Assembly (NCBI GenBank): GCA_947504875.1
Contig: CANNJI010000004.1
Coordinates: 1 to 51,725, forward strand
Reading direction: 5' to 3'
Source: Legionellaceae bacterium
GTDB taxonomy: Bacteria; Pseudomonadota; Gammaproteobacteria; Legionellales; Legionellaceae
Length of the DNA: 51,725 bases
A model generated the notes under the pieces. The model worked only from the letters and a program-made list of their open reading frames with translations, was not told the DNA's origin and did not search any database. This document shows, piece after piece, positions 40,392 to 49,353 of this stretch; the stretch's first letter is position 1; each line of letters opens with the position of its first letter. Made by a program: the position numbers and the translations under genes.

Positions 40392-41159
40392 TTACATAAA
40401 ATACTTATTAATAGAAATATTGATACCCTGTTCAACAACTTGCACACTTTGCTGAAATGAGGTGTAAGCACCCGGTGTTCCTGTTTGAAATAAGATAGCA
40501 GGAATACTTGTGTTCCCACTGGCTAATAAATTATATGAAATATCAACCATAAAACGATTCGGCAGCATATATTCAAACCCTATCTGGCCAGCTCCGCCTA
40601 AAATGGTTTTTGTTGAACTCAGGTTCGCTGGCTGAAAAGTTGAACTTGTGGCCGGAAGTAAGTCACCATTGAGTATTTCATCAACTCGAATAATTGAAGG
40701 TCCAATACCCCCGTAGACAAGCCAATCTCCAAATTGATAGCCTGAGTTTAACAATAAGAAAAATTCCTGTCCGAGTTTGGTATGCAATCCTGCTGTTTCA
40801 TTCGTTCCATCAATAAAAGTACCGGCCCAAGACTGCTCATATTGCTCGGTACCAAGATATTTATAGACTGCCTTAGCACCTAAAACCCATTGTTTACGTA
40901 AATCAAAAAATACGCCAATATTTGCCATAGGAGAAAAATGATTTTCTTGATTGTTATTCAATAAAAAGGTTGCCGGCGATGAGCTCGATTGGACCATCGT
41001 AATGTTCGTTTTTCCATTAATCGTTGTATTAATATATCCAGCACCAACACCACCCCAAAGTCCGGAAAAAGCGACCGGGTTATCCATGGTTCCGGCAAAC
41101 AGAAGAGAGCTAAAACACAAACATCCAACCACTACAGTTTTATGAGTCAATATAGACAT
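40392..41159 (-). CDS. Outer membrane beta-barrel protein
   Basis: 255 residues. Signal peptide at the N-terminus (TVVVGCLCFSSLLFAG), then alternating amphipathic strands rich in Gly, Tyr and Trp (GLWGGVGAGYINT, GWVLGAKAVYKYLG-like) and a C-terminal strand ending in INKYFM, with aromatic Phe at the penultimate position as in barrel substrates of BAM. Likely an eight-stranded OmpX/OmpA-type barrel with long loops, similar to OMPs of Legionella and Coxiella. Its ATG overlaps the rlmB stop by one base (TAATG), so it is probably translated from the same message. Confidence 0.8.
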   Translation of the reverse strand: MSILTHKTVVVGCLCFSSLLFAGTMDNPVAFSGLWGGVGAGYINTTINGKTNITMVQSSSSPATFLLNNNQENHFSPMANIGVFFDLRKQWVLGAKAVYKYLGTEQYEQSWAGTFIDGTNETAGLHTKLGQEFFLLLNSGYQFGDWLVYGGIGPSIIRVDEILNGDLLPATSSTFQPANLSSTKTILGGAGQIGFEYMLPNRFMVDISYNLLASGNTSIPAILFQTGTPGAYTSFQQSVQVVEQGINISINKYFM

Positions 41160-41902
41160 TATTTTTTCCTTGATTTCTCTAAAATTTGACGTTTAACCTC
41201 ATACAAACAAATCCCTGTGGCCACAGATACATTTAAACTCGATACGAGCCCGCTCATGGGTAAGGAAAACAAACCATCACAGTATTCTCGCGTTAGACGC
41301 CTCAATCCCTTGCCTTCGGCTCCCAAGGCAAGCGCCATGCGTGATGTACAGTCAATATCGTAAATTACAGTATCAGCCTCTCCTGCCGCTCCATAAATCC
41401 AAATACCTGCCTCTTTAATTTGATCCATCGCACGCGCTAAATTAGTCACCCGGACAAGCGGGACAGACTCAGCAGCACCACATGCGACCTTGCTCACCGC
41501 TGGCGTAATATTTGCAGAGTTATCCTTAGGTAGAATAATAAAATCAACCCCCGCTGCATCGGCACTCCGTAAACAAGCACCCAAATTATGAGGGTCCGTT
41601 ATGCCATCTAGAATGAGAATCAACGTTGCTTCTTTTAAAAGTCGGTCAAGATCATGCTCAGAGAATGCGGGCAAAGGCTCTGCAATAGCTACAATACCTT
41701 GATGGTTCATCGTCCCAAAACGAGTTTTCATTGCTTGGCTAGACAATGTCTCAATCGAAATATTGTTATTTTTAGCCGTTTCGCGTAATACAAGCAAACG
41801 CTCATCCATACGCTCTTCATTGATATAAAGCGCGGACACGACTCGATGCTGATTTTTAAGCAGGGCACTTACAGCATGTAACCCATAAATCGTTTCATTC
41901 AT
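41159..41902 (-). CDS. rlmB: 23S rRNA (guanosine-2'-O)-methyltransferase RlmB
   Basis: 247 residues. A SpoU-family knotted methyltransferase that modifies G2251 of 23S rRNA. Substrate-binding N-terminal domain (1-75) precedes the trefoil-knot catalytic domain. Motifs: NLGACLRSADAAGVD (motif 1), ALGAEGKGLR (motif 2) and SLNVSVATGICLYE (motif 3). ATG overlaps the rnr stop by one base. rnr-rlmB is a common gammaproteobacterial pair. Confidence 0.96.
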   Translation of the reverse strand: MNETIYGLHAVSALLKNQHRVVSALYINEERMDERLLVLRETAKNNNISIETLSSQAMKTRFGTMNHQGIVAIAEPLPAFSEHDLDRLLKEATLILILDGITDPHNLGACLRSADAAGVDFIILPKDNSANITPAVSKVACGAAESVPLVRVTNLARAMDQIKEAGIWIYGAAGEADTVIYDIDCTSRMALALGAEGKGLRRLTREYCDGLFSLPMSGLVSSLNVSVATGICLYEVKRQILEKSRKK

Positions 41903-44100
41903 TACTTATTTTTCTCTTCAAAAACAGGCTCAAAATCAATTTTGCGTTCATCCAAATCAACACGCGCAACCAATACTTTCATTTTATCGCCCAAACGATA
42001 GGCTTGTCCGCTACGCTCGCCGACAAGTCGATGTTTTACCGCATCAAAAACATAGTAATCACTTTTAAGCGATGTCACATGAACCAATCCTTCAACATAA
42101 ATATCATCGAGCTCAACAAAAATACCAAAGCTTGTGACCGCTGCAATACGGCCCGTAAACGTTTGCCCCAATTTATCCTGCATATACTCGCATTTAAGCC
42201 ATGCAACGGCTTCACGCGTTGCCTCATCAGCACGCCGCTCTGTTGTAGAGCAGTGTTTTCCGAGTTTAGCCATGTCATTTTCAGAATAAGCAAAGCCTTC
42301 TGCACTGTTATGATCTAAAATATGACCTATCGCCCGATGAATAAGAAGATCAGGATAACGTCTTATGGGTGAAGTAAAATGCGTGTAAGCAGAATAAGCC
42401 AAGCCAAAATGGCCATCATTCGCTTCAACATATTGCGCTTGTTTAAGCGAACGCAACATCACTGTTTCAATTAAATGTTTCTCTGGCATGTCGCCTATAG
42501 ACCCAAGTGTTTTTTGAAAATCTTTAGGCGTTGGCTTTTTACCACCCGTCAGCTGAAGACCCAATTCTCCTAAAAACTGCCTAAGCCCAGTAATTTTGTC
42601 TTCTTCTGGGGCCGCATGCACACGATAAAGTGTTGGAATACCTGCTTTTTCTAAGAATTGAGCTGTTGCGACATTTGCTGCCAACATGCACTCTTCAATC
42701 AGCCGATGTGCATCATTTCGAATCACAGGAATAATCTGCTGAATTTTTCTGTTTTCATCAAAAACAATTCGCGTTTCAGTTGTATCAAAGTCCATCGCAC
42801 CACGGCTTTTGCGGGTTTTAAGTAAAACCTGATAAAGCGCATACAAGGTTTGTAGCATGGGCCAAAGGGACTCATGGGTTTTATCTATTTTATTATCAAC
42901 AAACCACGTACTCACTTGCGTATAAGTCAGCCGCGCGCTTGAGTGAATGACTGCTCGATAGACACGAGAGCGGCCAATCTTGCCTTCTGCTGAGATAGCA
43001 AGCTCCATCACCATGCATAAACGATCTACATGCGGATTCAACGAACAAATACCATTGGACAGCGCCTCAGGCAGCATAGGAACAACTTTTCCCGGAAAGT
43101 AAACTGAATTGCCTCTACATGAGGCCTCTGCATCCAGCGCTGAGCCTACAGGAACATAATGACTCACATCAGCAATAGCAACAAACAATTGGTAACCGCC
43201 ATTGGGTTTCGAATAACAGTAAACTGCATCATCAAAGTCTTTCGCATCTTCCCCGTCAATCGTAACAAAGGGTAAATGACGCAGATCTGTTCTCCCTTTT
43301 ACATCTTCTGGCTGTACGTTTTGAGAAACCTTTGAAGCAAATTGTAATATCTCATCACTCCATCCAGTCGGGATCCCGTGTGCAAGAATAGCAACCTCAA
43401 TTTCCATACCTGGAGCCATGTGTTCGCCAAGAATATGAATAATCTTCCCAATCGACTGATTACGTTTGGTCGGATAGGACACAATCTCAACCAGAACAAC
43501 CTGGCCAGCTTTTGCATTATTCGCCCACTCAACAGGAATAGATATATCTTGTGTTAAGCGTTTACTATCAGGCACAACAAATCCGACACCATGCTCAGTA
43601 AAATATCGGCCAACAATACTCGCATTGGCGTGCTCAATCACTTCATGTATTTTTCCTTCAGGCCGGCCCCGACGATCAACACCTACTTGATAAGCAAAAA
43701 CAACATCACCATGCATTACACCGCGCATTTCTTTAGCAGACAAAAGCATATCTTCTTCCGCAGATGCATCAGGAATAAAAAAACCATACCCATCAGGATG
43801 ACCTTGAATTGTTCCGCGTCGCAAGTTAATTTTGTTAAATAAACAATAACGGCCCCGACGATCTTGCATTACTTGTCCGTCACGAAGCATCGCGCGCAAC
43901 CTAAAACCTAAAGCTTCTTGGTCACTGTCCTCAACCACCTGGAGTGCATTAATTAATTGGTTTGAAGCCATGGGACGACCATAATCCTCGAGGACCTCCA
44001 TAATGTACTCACGGCTAGGAATGGGTTGCTCATATTTTTCTTTTTCACGGCTATGAAATGGATCACGCGCATGATATGGGCTTTTATTTTTTTTACTCAC
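41902..44100 (-). CDS. rnr: Ribonuclease R
   Basis: 732 residues. A 3'-5' exoribonuclease that degrades structured RNA and takes part in tmRNA and rRNA quality control. Domains: N-terminal winged helix (about 25-90), two cold-shock OB folds, the RNB catalytic core with DGEDAKDFDDAVY (metal-binding Asp cluster), and a C-terminal S1 domain (about 645-725). It lacks the long Lys-rich tail of the E. coli protein. GTG start after GGAG. A TATAAT on the minus strand (44120-44125) lies upstream, but no good -35 was found. Confidence 0.96.
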   Translation of the reverse strand: MSKKNKSPYHARDPFHSREKEKYEQPIPSREYIMEVLEDYGRPMASNQLINALQVVEDSDQEALGFRLRAMLRDGQVMQDRRGRYCLFNKINLRRGTIQGHPDGYGFFIPDASAEEDMLLSAKEMRGVMHGDVVFAYQVGVDRRGRPEGKIHEVIEHANASIVGRYFTEHGVGFVVPDSKRLTQDISIPVEWANNAKAGQVVLVEIVSYPTKRNQSIGKIIHILGEHMAPGMEIEVAILAHGIPTGWSDEILQFASKVSQNVQPEDVKGRTDLRHLPFVTIDGEDAKDFDDAVYCYSKPNGGYQLFVAIADVSHYVPVGSALDAEASCRGNSVYFPGKVVPMLPEALSNGICSLNPHVDRLCMVMELAISAEGKIGRSRVYRAVIHSSARLTYTQVSTWFVDNKIDKTHESLWPMLQTLYALYQVLLKTRKSRGAMDFDTTETRIVFDENRKIQQIIPVIRNDAHRLIEECMLAANVATAQFLEKAGIPTLYRVHAAPEEDKITGLRQFLGELGLQLTGGKKPTPKDFQKTLGSIGDMPEKHLIETVMLRSLKQAQYVEANDGHFGLAYSAYTHFTSPIRRYPDLLIHRAIGHILDHNSAEGFAYSENDMAKLGKHCSTTERRADEATREAVAWLKCEYMQDKLGQTFTGRIAAVTSFGIFVELDDIYVEGLVHVTSLKSDYYVFDAVKHRLVGERSGQAYRLGDKMKVLVARVDLDERKIDFEPVFEEKNK

Positions 44101-44147
44101 AATACTCCACTTATTTCAAATTATAGTAATAATGTTTAGTCTAACAT

Positions 44148-44612
44148 CTATTGCTCAACAGAGGGTAATACAAATCCATGACGACCAAGATATGCTTTCA
44201 ATGGGCCAAGCGTTTTGTTTTCCGCGCCCCAAACAACATCTTTAGCATGTTCTGGTCGACTCGTTAATGGCCATTCACATACTGCGAGTACATCTAAACA
44301 TGCGATGTGTTGCTCATGGCCCGGTCGAGATTCAATACAATTAAGCCCTAAAGACACTTTATCTACAGCAAGTGCAGACCACAAACCAGCAGATATTTTA
44401 GTACTCATCACCTGTGTTTTATTTTTACTTTGACCAGTCACCCAAATATCCGCATGAGAGAGGTTATGTAACATCATAAGTCGTGAAGCACCGACAGGTA
44501 TTTCGACTGAATCACCACTCAATACAACGGGTTTACATCCATAAGGAAAAATATCTCGGGCATTAGCGGGTAACAAGTTCATCATAAAATACAAAAAAAT
44601 AATAACTTTCAC
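44148..44612 (-). CDS. Small periplasmic/secreted protein of unknown function
   Basis: 154 residues from the GTG at 44612, which has a GAGGGG site seven bases upstream; upstream in-frame TTG (44642) and ATG (44627) lack one. The N-terminus is a signal peptide (VIIFLYFMMNLLPANA). The mature part is short, with four Cys residues (YGCKPV, LNCIES, IACLDV, AVCEWP), likely two disulfides, and a hydrophobic core of beta strands. No domain recognised. It sits upstream of rnr, 47 bases away and in the same orientation. Confidence 0.6.
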   Translation of the reverse strand: MKVIIFLYFMMNLLPANARDIFPYGCKPVVLSGDSVEIPVGASRLMMLHNLSHADIWVTGQSKNKTQVMSTKISAGLWSALAVDKVSLGLNCIESRPGHEQHIACLDVLAVCEWPLTSRPEHAKDVVWGAENKTLGPLKAYLGRHGFVLPSVEQ

Positions 44613-44693
44613 AAGTAAACCCCTCATATACTGTTCGATCAATGGTCAAGATATGTTAAGCTAAACAGCTCATCGTTTTGTAGGTTAAGCTGA

Positions 44694-45305
44694 ATGAACA
44701 ATCAAATCAATGTACCGCTAATTCTAACATTGCACCACAATTTAATTGTGAATTGGAAATCAAACGACATTCAACTAACACACGTTGGTTTTTTAAAGTT
44801 AGTAGAAGAAAATCATGCATTTAACTATCAGTTATGGCACGCAGAAGACAACGCACGCAGAGACGATTTGGGTTACGAATTTGTCTATCGTGCAAAACGT
44901 GCGATTGATGGCTTTAATCAACAACGCAATAATCGCATGGAGCTCATGGATGCTTTTTTATTCGAAGCATTATCTCCTTCAGTAGCCCCAACTTGCATCG
45001 TGCACTCTGAAACGCCTGGCATGATGATCGATAGGCTCTCTATTCTCGCACTAAAAATTTATCATATGAAACTCCAAACAGAGCGCGATGATGTGGGAAT
45101 CGAACACCGAGAGACATGCCTTAAAAAATACGAAACCCTGCTCATTCAACAAAAGCAACTCGCCAATTGTTTAGAGCAGTTTTTTTTAGACATTAAAGAA
45201 ATGAAAAGAACCTTCCGCATCTATTATCAATTGAAGATGTATAATGACCCAACATTAAACCCAGCGCTCTATAGTGCCGGACAGGTAAGTGAGCAAGCAT
45301 CATGA
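44694..45305 (+). CDS. DUF4254-like protein
   Basis: 203 residues, mostly helical. The segment FNYQLWHAEDNARRDDLGYEF followed by RAKRAIDGFNQQRNNRMELMD, with conserved Trp, His, Glu and Asp, resembles DUF4254, a small cytoplasmic family of unknown chemistry often placed near lipopolysaccharide or glycosyltransferase genes. No sugar genes adjoin it here. A coiled-coil-like stretch (about 120-180) follows. Its stop overlaps the end of the convergent membrane protein by six bases. Confidence 0.65.
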   Translation: MNNQINVPLILTLHHNLIVNWKSNDIQLTHVGFLKLVEENHAFNYQLWHAEDNARRDDLGYEFVYRAKRAIDGFNQQRNNRMELMDAFLFEALSPSVAPTCIVHSETPGMMIDRLSILALKIYHMKLQTERDDVGIEHRETCLKKYETLLIQQKQLANCLEQFFLDIKEMKRTFRIYYQLKMYNDPTLNPALYSAGQVSEQAS

Positions 45306-47477
45306 ACAGGTCAAACCAATACCCGGCGAAACCGGCGCCAAAGTATTGCTCACATCCAACTCATTATACACACCAAAGAACGCAGTCCTGAATTTTTTAA
45401 CCACTGTCGTAACAGTAGGCAGAGGCAGGGCTGACGAAGAAGGCGGGGTAGTCACCGGATTTTGCTCTACGCTCATAGGCTCCACAAATGAAGTTCGTTT
45501 TTTGTGCGGAGCCTCTGGATTTATTGCTGCTTTGTTACTGAACTGTTTTGCAAATGTTCGCTGTCCGAAAGCAAAGGACAGAAAAAATCCTACAGGAACC
45601 ATTAACCACACCATAAACTTCGAGTCACGATAGTGCCCGTCTTGATCCTTCTGCTGAAAAGCATTCAGTAAAAACTCAATCTCTTTTTGACCCTTTGAAA
45701 AAGAAGCAAATATAGACCGTAATGTTTCAAATGTTTCTTGAAAGAAAAACTGAGGTGCGGGGTCGATGATCATGCCATCATAGAATTTTTCCTTAATCTC
45801 TTTCTTGAGTGATAGATTCACTAAGGACAGCTCTTGTTCAAGTGCATTTTTAATTCTATCAACCATACCTGAAATCCCTTTGGCTGCTTCATCATTTTCA
45901 TTGGGTTCAATCTTTTGATATACAGTAGAGAGTGAAGCGACAATGAATCCGCCTAATAGCAAGGTTCCCAATAAAACCGTTCCCAGAACAAGCGTCAAGG
46001 GTATAACATAACCGCCCACAAAATATAAAAAAGCAATACAAAACATTAAACTTGTTAGCGCACTATAGGCCATTAATCCTCGTTGTAACCCCATGAAAAA
46101 TGCAACACTACGGGGAACCTCATATTGATTTTTTAACTCCAAACGACACTTCAAAAATGCCTGTCTTTTCTCATCCATTTTTAATTTAAAATAATTATTA
46201 ATGCGCGGATCAGATGCATCACTAAATTCACACGCAGTATTAAGCGATTGCTCAAGCTCAAATAACGACACAACATGTTTTAATTTTTTATGAGCAGTAA
46301 CCAACTCCTGCTGCATTGCATATTCTTCATATAAACGATTAGTAATATTCGCCAACACAAACATTGACGAAATAACTGTAAGCGCAATTAACACCTGATA
46401 AGACACAGAAATAAGTGTCATTGCACCCATAAACAAATAGAGGCCGTCAATGAATCCATTATAGGCTTTAGATATATTTCGCTTAAGTTTTTGCTCAAAA
46501 GACTGCGTTGATTTTTCATAATAAAGATTAATATTGGTTGTTACCGCGTTGATTTGTTTTTCAATCGACGTAAAAGGAACAAATGTTTTTAATTCTAACA
46601 GACCTAACTTAAGCCCCTTATGTTGAAGACGATGTTTTATTTGTTCGGCATTAAAGCCCTCAACAGCTAAGGCTTGAGCATCTTTCGACCGTTGAAAGCT
46701 GAGTGACGATCTTATTCTTGAGGCCTTCTCAGCGGTTAATTTAATAACATAGGCTTCATCACGTTGACCCTGCGAATTAATATAAACCAGCTCTTGTGTT
46801 GTTACATTATCAACAAAAACATAAGTATTCCAAAATTTCTCATTTTTAAGATCAGGCTCGGTATTTAAATGATAAATAGTACCCCATTCCATGACTTGTT
46901 TTAAAAGACGTGAGCCCTGTTTAATTTCGCTGACAAGGGCGTTATCCGTTGAGCGAATATATAACCGGTTAAAAAGGCTTGGTAGGCCAAGCAGAAGACT
47001 TAATGGAAAAATAAGATATTTATAATTTTGTTCCATTAAAATTGTGAGTGCAAAAATGGTGCTTCTTACGCCTTTTAAGGCGTTTTTTGTTGTTTTTAAA
47101 GCGTCTCTAAGATAGGGCAGATAAAGCTCAATCATCCGCTCATAATCATTTTTTTGTTTATTTTTATCGAGGGTATTTCCAATATAAGAAGCAGCAATAA
47201 GGGCGGTCGTGGTTGTAATGGCAATAAAGGCACCTAGCGGTGTACCCATGAAGTCGTGAAGATCATCAGATGATGCAATTTGATTTTCTTCGCTATGTTT
47301 TAAATCAAAAAAATATTTTAAGGTACTGTATGAAAGATTAAATCCATCAACAAATCCATATGCAGCATGGATTTTTTTATCCTTATTAAGGTCATCCGCA
47401 ACAGAGCAAACTTCCTGATTAAAGGTGGTGATTAAATCTGGCTCTTCTTTTGTATCACTTTCGCTTGTGGGCATCAT
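45300..47477 (-). CDS. Multi-pass membrane protein with internal repeats
   Basis: 725 residues, no recognised family. Hydrophobic segments near 80-100, 155-171, 343-378 (two), 458-520 (two or three) and 621-637 alternate with long charged helices. Three regions share a pattern: YGFVDGFNLSY (40-50), NGFIDGLYLF (340-349) and FMGLQRGLMAY (461-471). The stretches beginning NRLY at 170 and 380 each run about 35 residues into a similar helix ending in a His/Asn-rich tail, so the protein seems to be built from repeated helix-hairpin modules. A Pro/Ser/Thr-rich segment (about 660-690) precedes the C-terminus. No signal peptide; no Shine-Dalgarno is clear before its ATG pair. It may be a membrane-inserting effector or an inner-membrane protein. 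Its 3' end overlaps the DUF4254-like gene. Confidence 0.7.
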   Translation of the reverse strand: MMPTSESDTKEEPDLITTFNQEVCSVADDLNKDKKIHAAYGFVDGFNLSYSTLKYFFDLKHSEENQIASSDDLHDFMGTPLGAFIAITTTTALIAASYIGNTLDKNKQKNDYERMIELYLPYLRDALKTTKNALKGVRSTIFALTILMEQNYKYLIFPLSLLLGLPSLFNRLYIRSTDNALVSEIKQGSRLLKQVMEWGTIYHLNTEPDLKNEKFWNTYVFVDNVTTQELVYINSQGQRDEAYVIKLTAEKASRIRSSLSFQRSKDAQALAVEGFNAEQIKHRLQHKGLKLGLLELKTFVPFTSIEKQINAVTTNINLYYEKSTQSFEQKLKRNISKAYNGFIDGLYLFMGAMTLISVSYQVLIALTVISSMFVLANITNRLYEEYAMQQELVTAHKKLKHVVSLFELEQSLNTACEFSDASDPRINNYFKLKMDEKRQAFLKCRLELKNQYEVPRSVAFFMGLQRGLMAYSALTSLMFCIAFLYFVGGYVIPLTLVLGTVLLGTLLLGGFIVASLSTVYQKIEPNENDEAAKGISGMVDRIKNALEQELSLVNLSLKKEIKEKFYDGMIIDPAPQFFFQETFETLRSIFASFSKGQKEIEFLLNAFQQKDQDGHYRDSKFMVWLMVPVGFFLSFAFGQRTFAKQFSNKAAINPEAPHKKRTSFVEPMSVEQNPVTTPPSSSALPLPTVTTVVKKFRTAFFGVYNELDVSNTLAPVSPGIGLTCS

Positions 47478-47563
47478 GGGTCACAGGCTGAAGCAAGGAT
47501 GATGGACATTATACTGTAAATTAGGTGTAAAGACAAGAGCGCTTAAAGCCTACATTTTAAGAT

Positions 47564-48154
47564 TTACTTCAACTGCTCCATATAATCTGAAACAGCTTGC
47601 ATATCAGCTACGGTCATTCGTGAAGCGATGTCACGCATAATCGAATTTAAATCATTGGTGCGTTGACCCTCTTTAAATAATTTTAATTGCGCAACAAGGT
47701 AGTCCGCATGCTGCCCTGAAACCACAGGAAAACCAGCATGTGCATTACCAATACCAGTTGGCCCATGACAAGCAATGCAGGCAGGAATATGCAGTGCTCG
47801 ATCGCCCATATGGTATAACTGCTTACCGCGTTCGTTAGCCCTATGGGAAGGAGCAGTCGCTTGAACTCGAGACTGTTTTGAGTAATATGCCGCCAATGCT
47901 TTAATTTCCTCTGCTGTAAGCGACGCAACAAACGGAAGCATGATTTCAGCAGGCCTTGTTTTTCCAGCTTTAAATTCCAATAATTGTTTTTCTATATAAC
48001 GCGCATGCTGACCTGCAATCGTTGGCCACATCGAATTAACACTTACGCCTGCGCTGCCATGACAGGCAGCACAGGTGCTGATATTCGGGCTTTCTTTTGC
48101 AAAAAGTGTGCCAACAAAACTCAACAACAAACAATTTAAAAATTTTTTCATCAT
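47564..48154 (-). CDS. Two-haem cytochrome c (c4-type)
   Basis: 196 residues. A signal peptide (FLNCLLLSFVGTLFAK) directs it to the periplasm. Two CXXCH haem sites are seen, CAACHG near 32 and CIACHG near 127, with Met ligands later in each half (IMLPFV and IMRDIA), so the protein is two tandem cytochrome c domains, as in cytochrome c4. It likely carries electrons between the quinol oxidising complex and a terminal oxidase. Divergent from engB across 66 bases, an arrangement common in gammaproteobacteria. Confidence 0.92.
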   Translation of the reverse strand: MMKKFLNCLLLSFVGTLFAKESPNISTCAACHGSAGVSVNSMWPTIAGQHARYIEKQLLEFKAGKTRPAEIMLPFVASLTAEEIKALAAYYSKQSRVQATAPSHRANERGKQLYHMGDRALHIPACIACHGPTGIGNAHAGFPVVSGQHADYLVAQLKLFKEGQRTNDLNSIMRDIASRMTVADMQAVSDYMEQLK

Positions 48155-48220
48155 AAACTCAGTTATTTTTGCCCACTAATGTTACACTGCCTTGCTCTAT
48201 AAATCGAAAGAATATTCTAT

Positions 48221-48817
48221 ATGAACCCATATGCTGAAGCTGTTTTTCTAAAAAGTGCCGCACGTGTTGAACAATTACCGGAAGATATTGGCTGTGAAAT
48301 AGCCTTTGCCGGCCGCTCAAATGCAGGAAAATCAAGCGCACTGAATTGTTTAACAAACAATCGTCATCTTGCTCGAACCAGTAAAACACCAGGGCGAACA
48401 CAACTCATCAATGTATTTACCATAAAAGACGAACAACATCGCCTTATCGACTTACCAGGGTATGGCTATGCCAAAGTCTCACGTCATATCAAAGAAGACT
48501 GGCAAATCAATTTAGCCAATTATTTAAACGTCCGAAAAAGCCTCAAAGGGCTGGTCTTGCTCATGGATATCCGCCATCCGTTAAAAGAACTCGATGTCAT
48601 GATGCTTAACTGGGCACTTGAGCGAAACCTTTTTGTTCATGTTTTATTAACCAAAGCAGACAAACTCAGTCGCGGCGCAGGTCAGCAAGCGCTACTGACG
48701 CTCAAAAACAGTCCATTTTTTCAACGCGATGGCCTGAGTATTCAACTGTTTTCCTCTTTAAAAAAACAAGGGACTGAACTGCTCATAGAACAGCTGAATA
48801 CTTGGTTTGAGATTTAA
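48221..48817 (+). CDS. engB: Ribosome biogenesis GTPase EngB (YihA/YsxC)
   Basis: 198 residues. A small essential-type GTPase needed for 50S assembly. Motifs: FAGRSNAGKSSALNCL (P-loop), KTPGRTQLINVF (switch I), DLPGYGYAKV (switch II), and LTKADKLSR (G4). Complete and normal length. It is followed by 536 bases without a protein gene. Confidence 0.96.
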   Translation: MNPYAEAVFLKSAARVEQLPEDIGCEIAFAGRSNAGKSSALNCLTNNRHLARTSKTPGRTQLINVFTIKDEQHRLIDLPGYGYAKVSRHIKEDWQINLANYLNVRKSLKGLVLLMDIRHPLKELDVMMLNWALERNLFVHVLLTKADKLSRGAGQQALLTLKNSPFFQRDGLSIQLFSSLKKQGTELLIEQLNTWFEI

Positions 48818-48916
48818 TCGCATCAGTCCGACAACCGTGGTCCGGCACCATAGAACACTTGATTTAAACTAAAGATATGATATCGTAAAATTTAATTTAA
48901 TTATCTTTAAAACAAT

Positions 48917-49069
48917 CAATATGGGGACGTTTTCACTCAATAGTATTTTCGTTATCAATATGCCCGTGGTTGGCTAAGACGAGCCATAAAAAGGGCCCGA
49001 CAGTAGTTTAAGATTTTGAACCCGGGGATTCAGGTGGGTAGTCAACGTAGTGGATCAGGCTTCCCATTG
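48917..49069 (+). ncRNA. ssrS: Candidate 6S RNA
   Basis: The sequence around 49017-49034 (TTGAACCCGGGGATTCAGG) resembles the conserved TTGAACC...GGTTCAAGG hairpin near the 3' third of gamma/betaproteobacterial 6S RNA. By hand the rest folds into a rod: CAAT..GGGA (from 48917) with TCCCATTG (49062-49069), CACT with AGTG, and TGCCC with GGGTA, leaving an open centre. About 155 bases, a little shorter than E. coli's 184. 6S RNA sequesters sigma70 RNA polymerase in stationary phase. Ends are approximate and no covariance model was run. Confidence 0.45.
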
Positions 49070-49204
49070 TAACAATGGTTTAGCACAACACCACTAACCA
49101 AAAACCACCCTATTAAAGCTTATCGGTTCAAAAATCTCACTGCCAGGCTGGCTCAGAAGTATAGCATGTGAAAACACGGAGTTCGATAACTATTGGCGGT
49201 TTAT

Positions 49205-49304
49205 CGTTCAGGACAGATGACTTGACAGCCGATTAAGCGCGCTAAACTCGTTGTACTCAGACAGAACCGCGCTTAACTGTCTATCAAGTCATCTGTCCTG
49301 AACG
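49205..49304. repeat. MITE-like inverted repeat upstream of katG
   Basis: A perfect 21-base inverted repeat, CGTTCAGGACAGATGACTTGA (49205-49225) against 49284-49304, encloses a second matching pair, TTAAGCGCG (49233-49241) with CGCGCTTAA (49268-49276). No coding frame inside. This nested palindrome of exactly 100 bases is typical of a miniature transposable element or a deletion relic of an insertion sequence. It ends 49 bases before katG, so it lies in or next to the katG promoter/leader. Confidence 0.75.
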
Positions 49305-49353
49305 TTCGAGGATAAAAAAGAGAACACATAAACAATAACATAAGGATATGAGC

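Larger units (their letters stand above)
48818..49353 (+). other. Long intergenic region between engB and katG
   Basis: No credible coding frame on either strand. It holds a structured RNA candidate (48917-49069), a short GCCAG-G-CTGGC palindrome near 49142, a 100-base inverted-repeat element (49205-49304), and the katG leader with an AAGGA ribosome site. A TTGATT (48859-48864) with TATCGT 16 bases downstream could be a promoter for the RNA. Confidence 0.6.
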
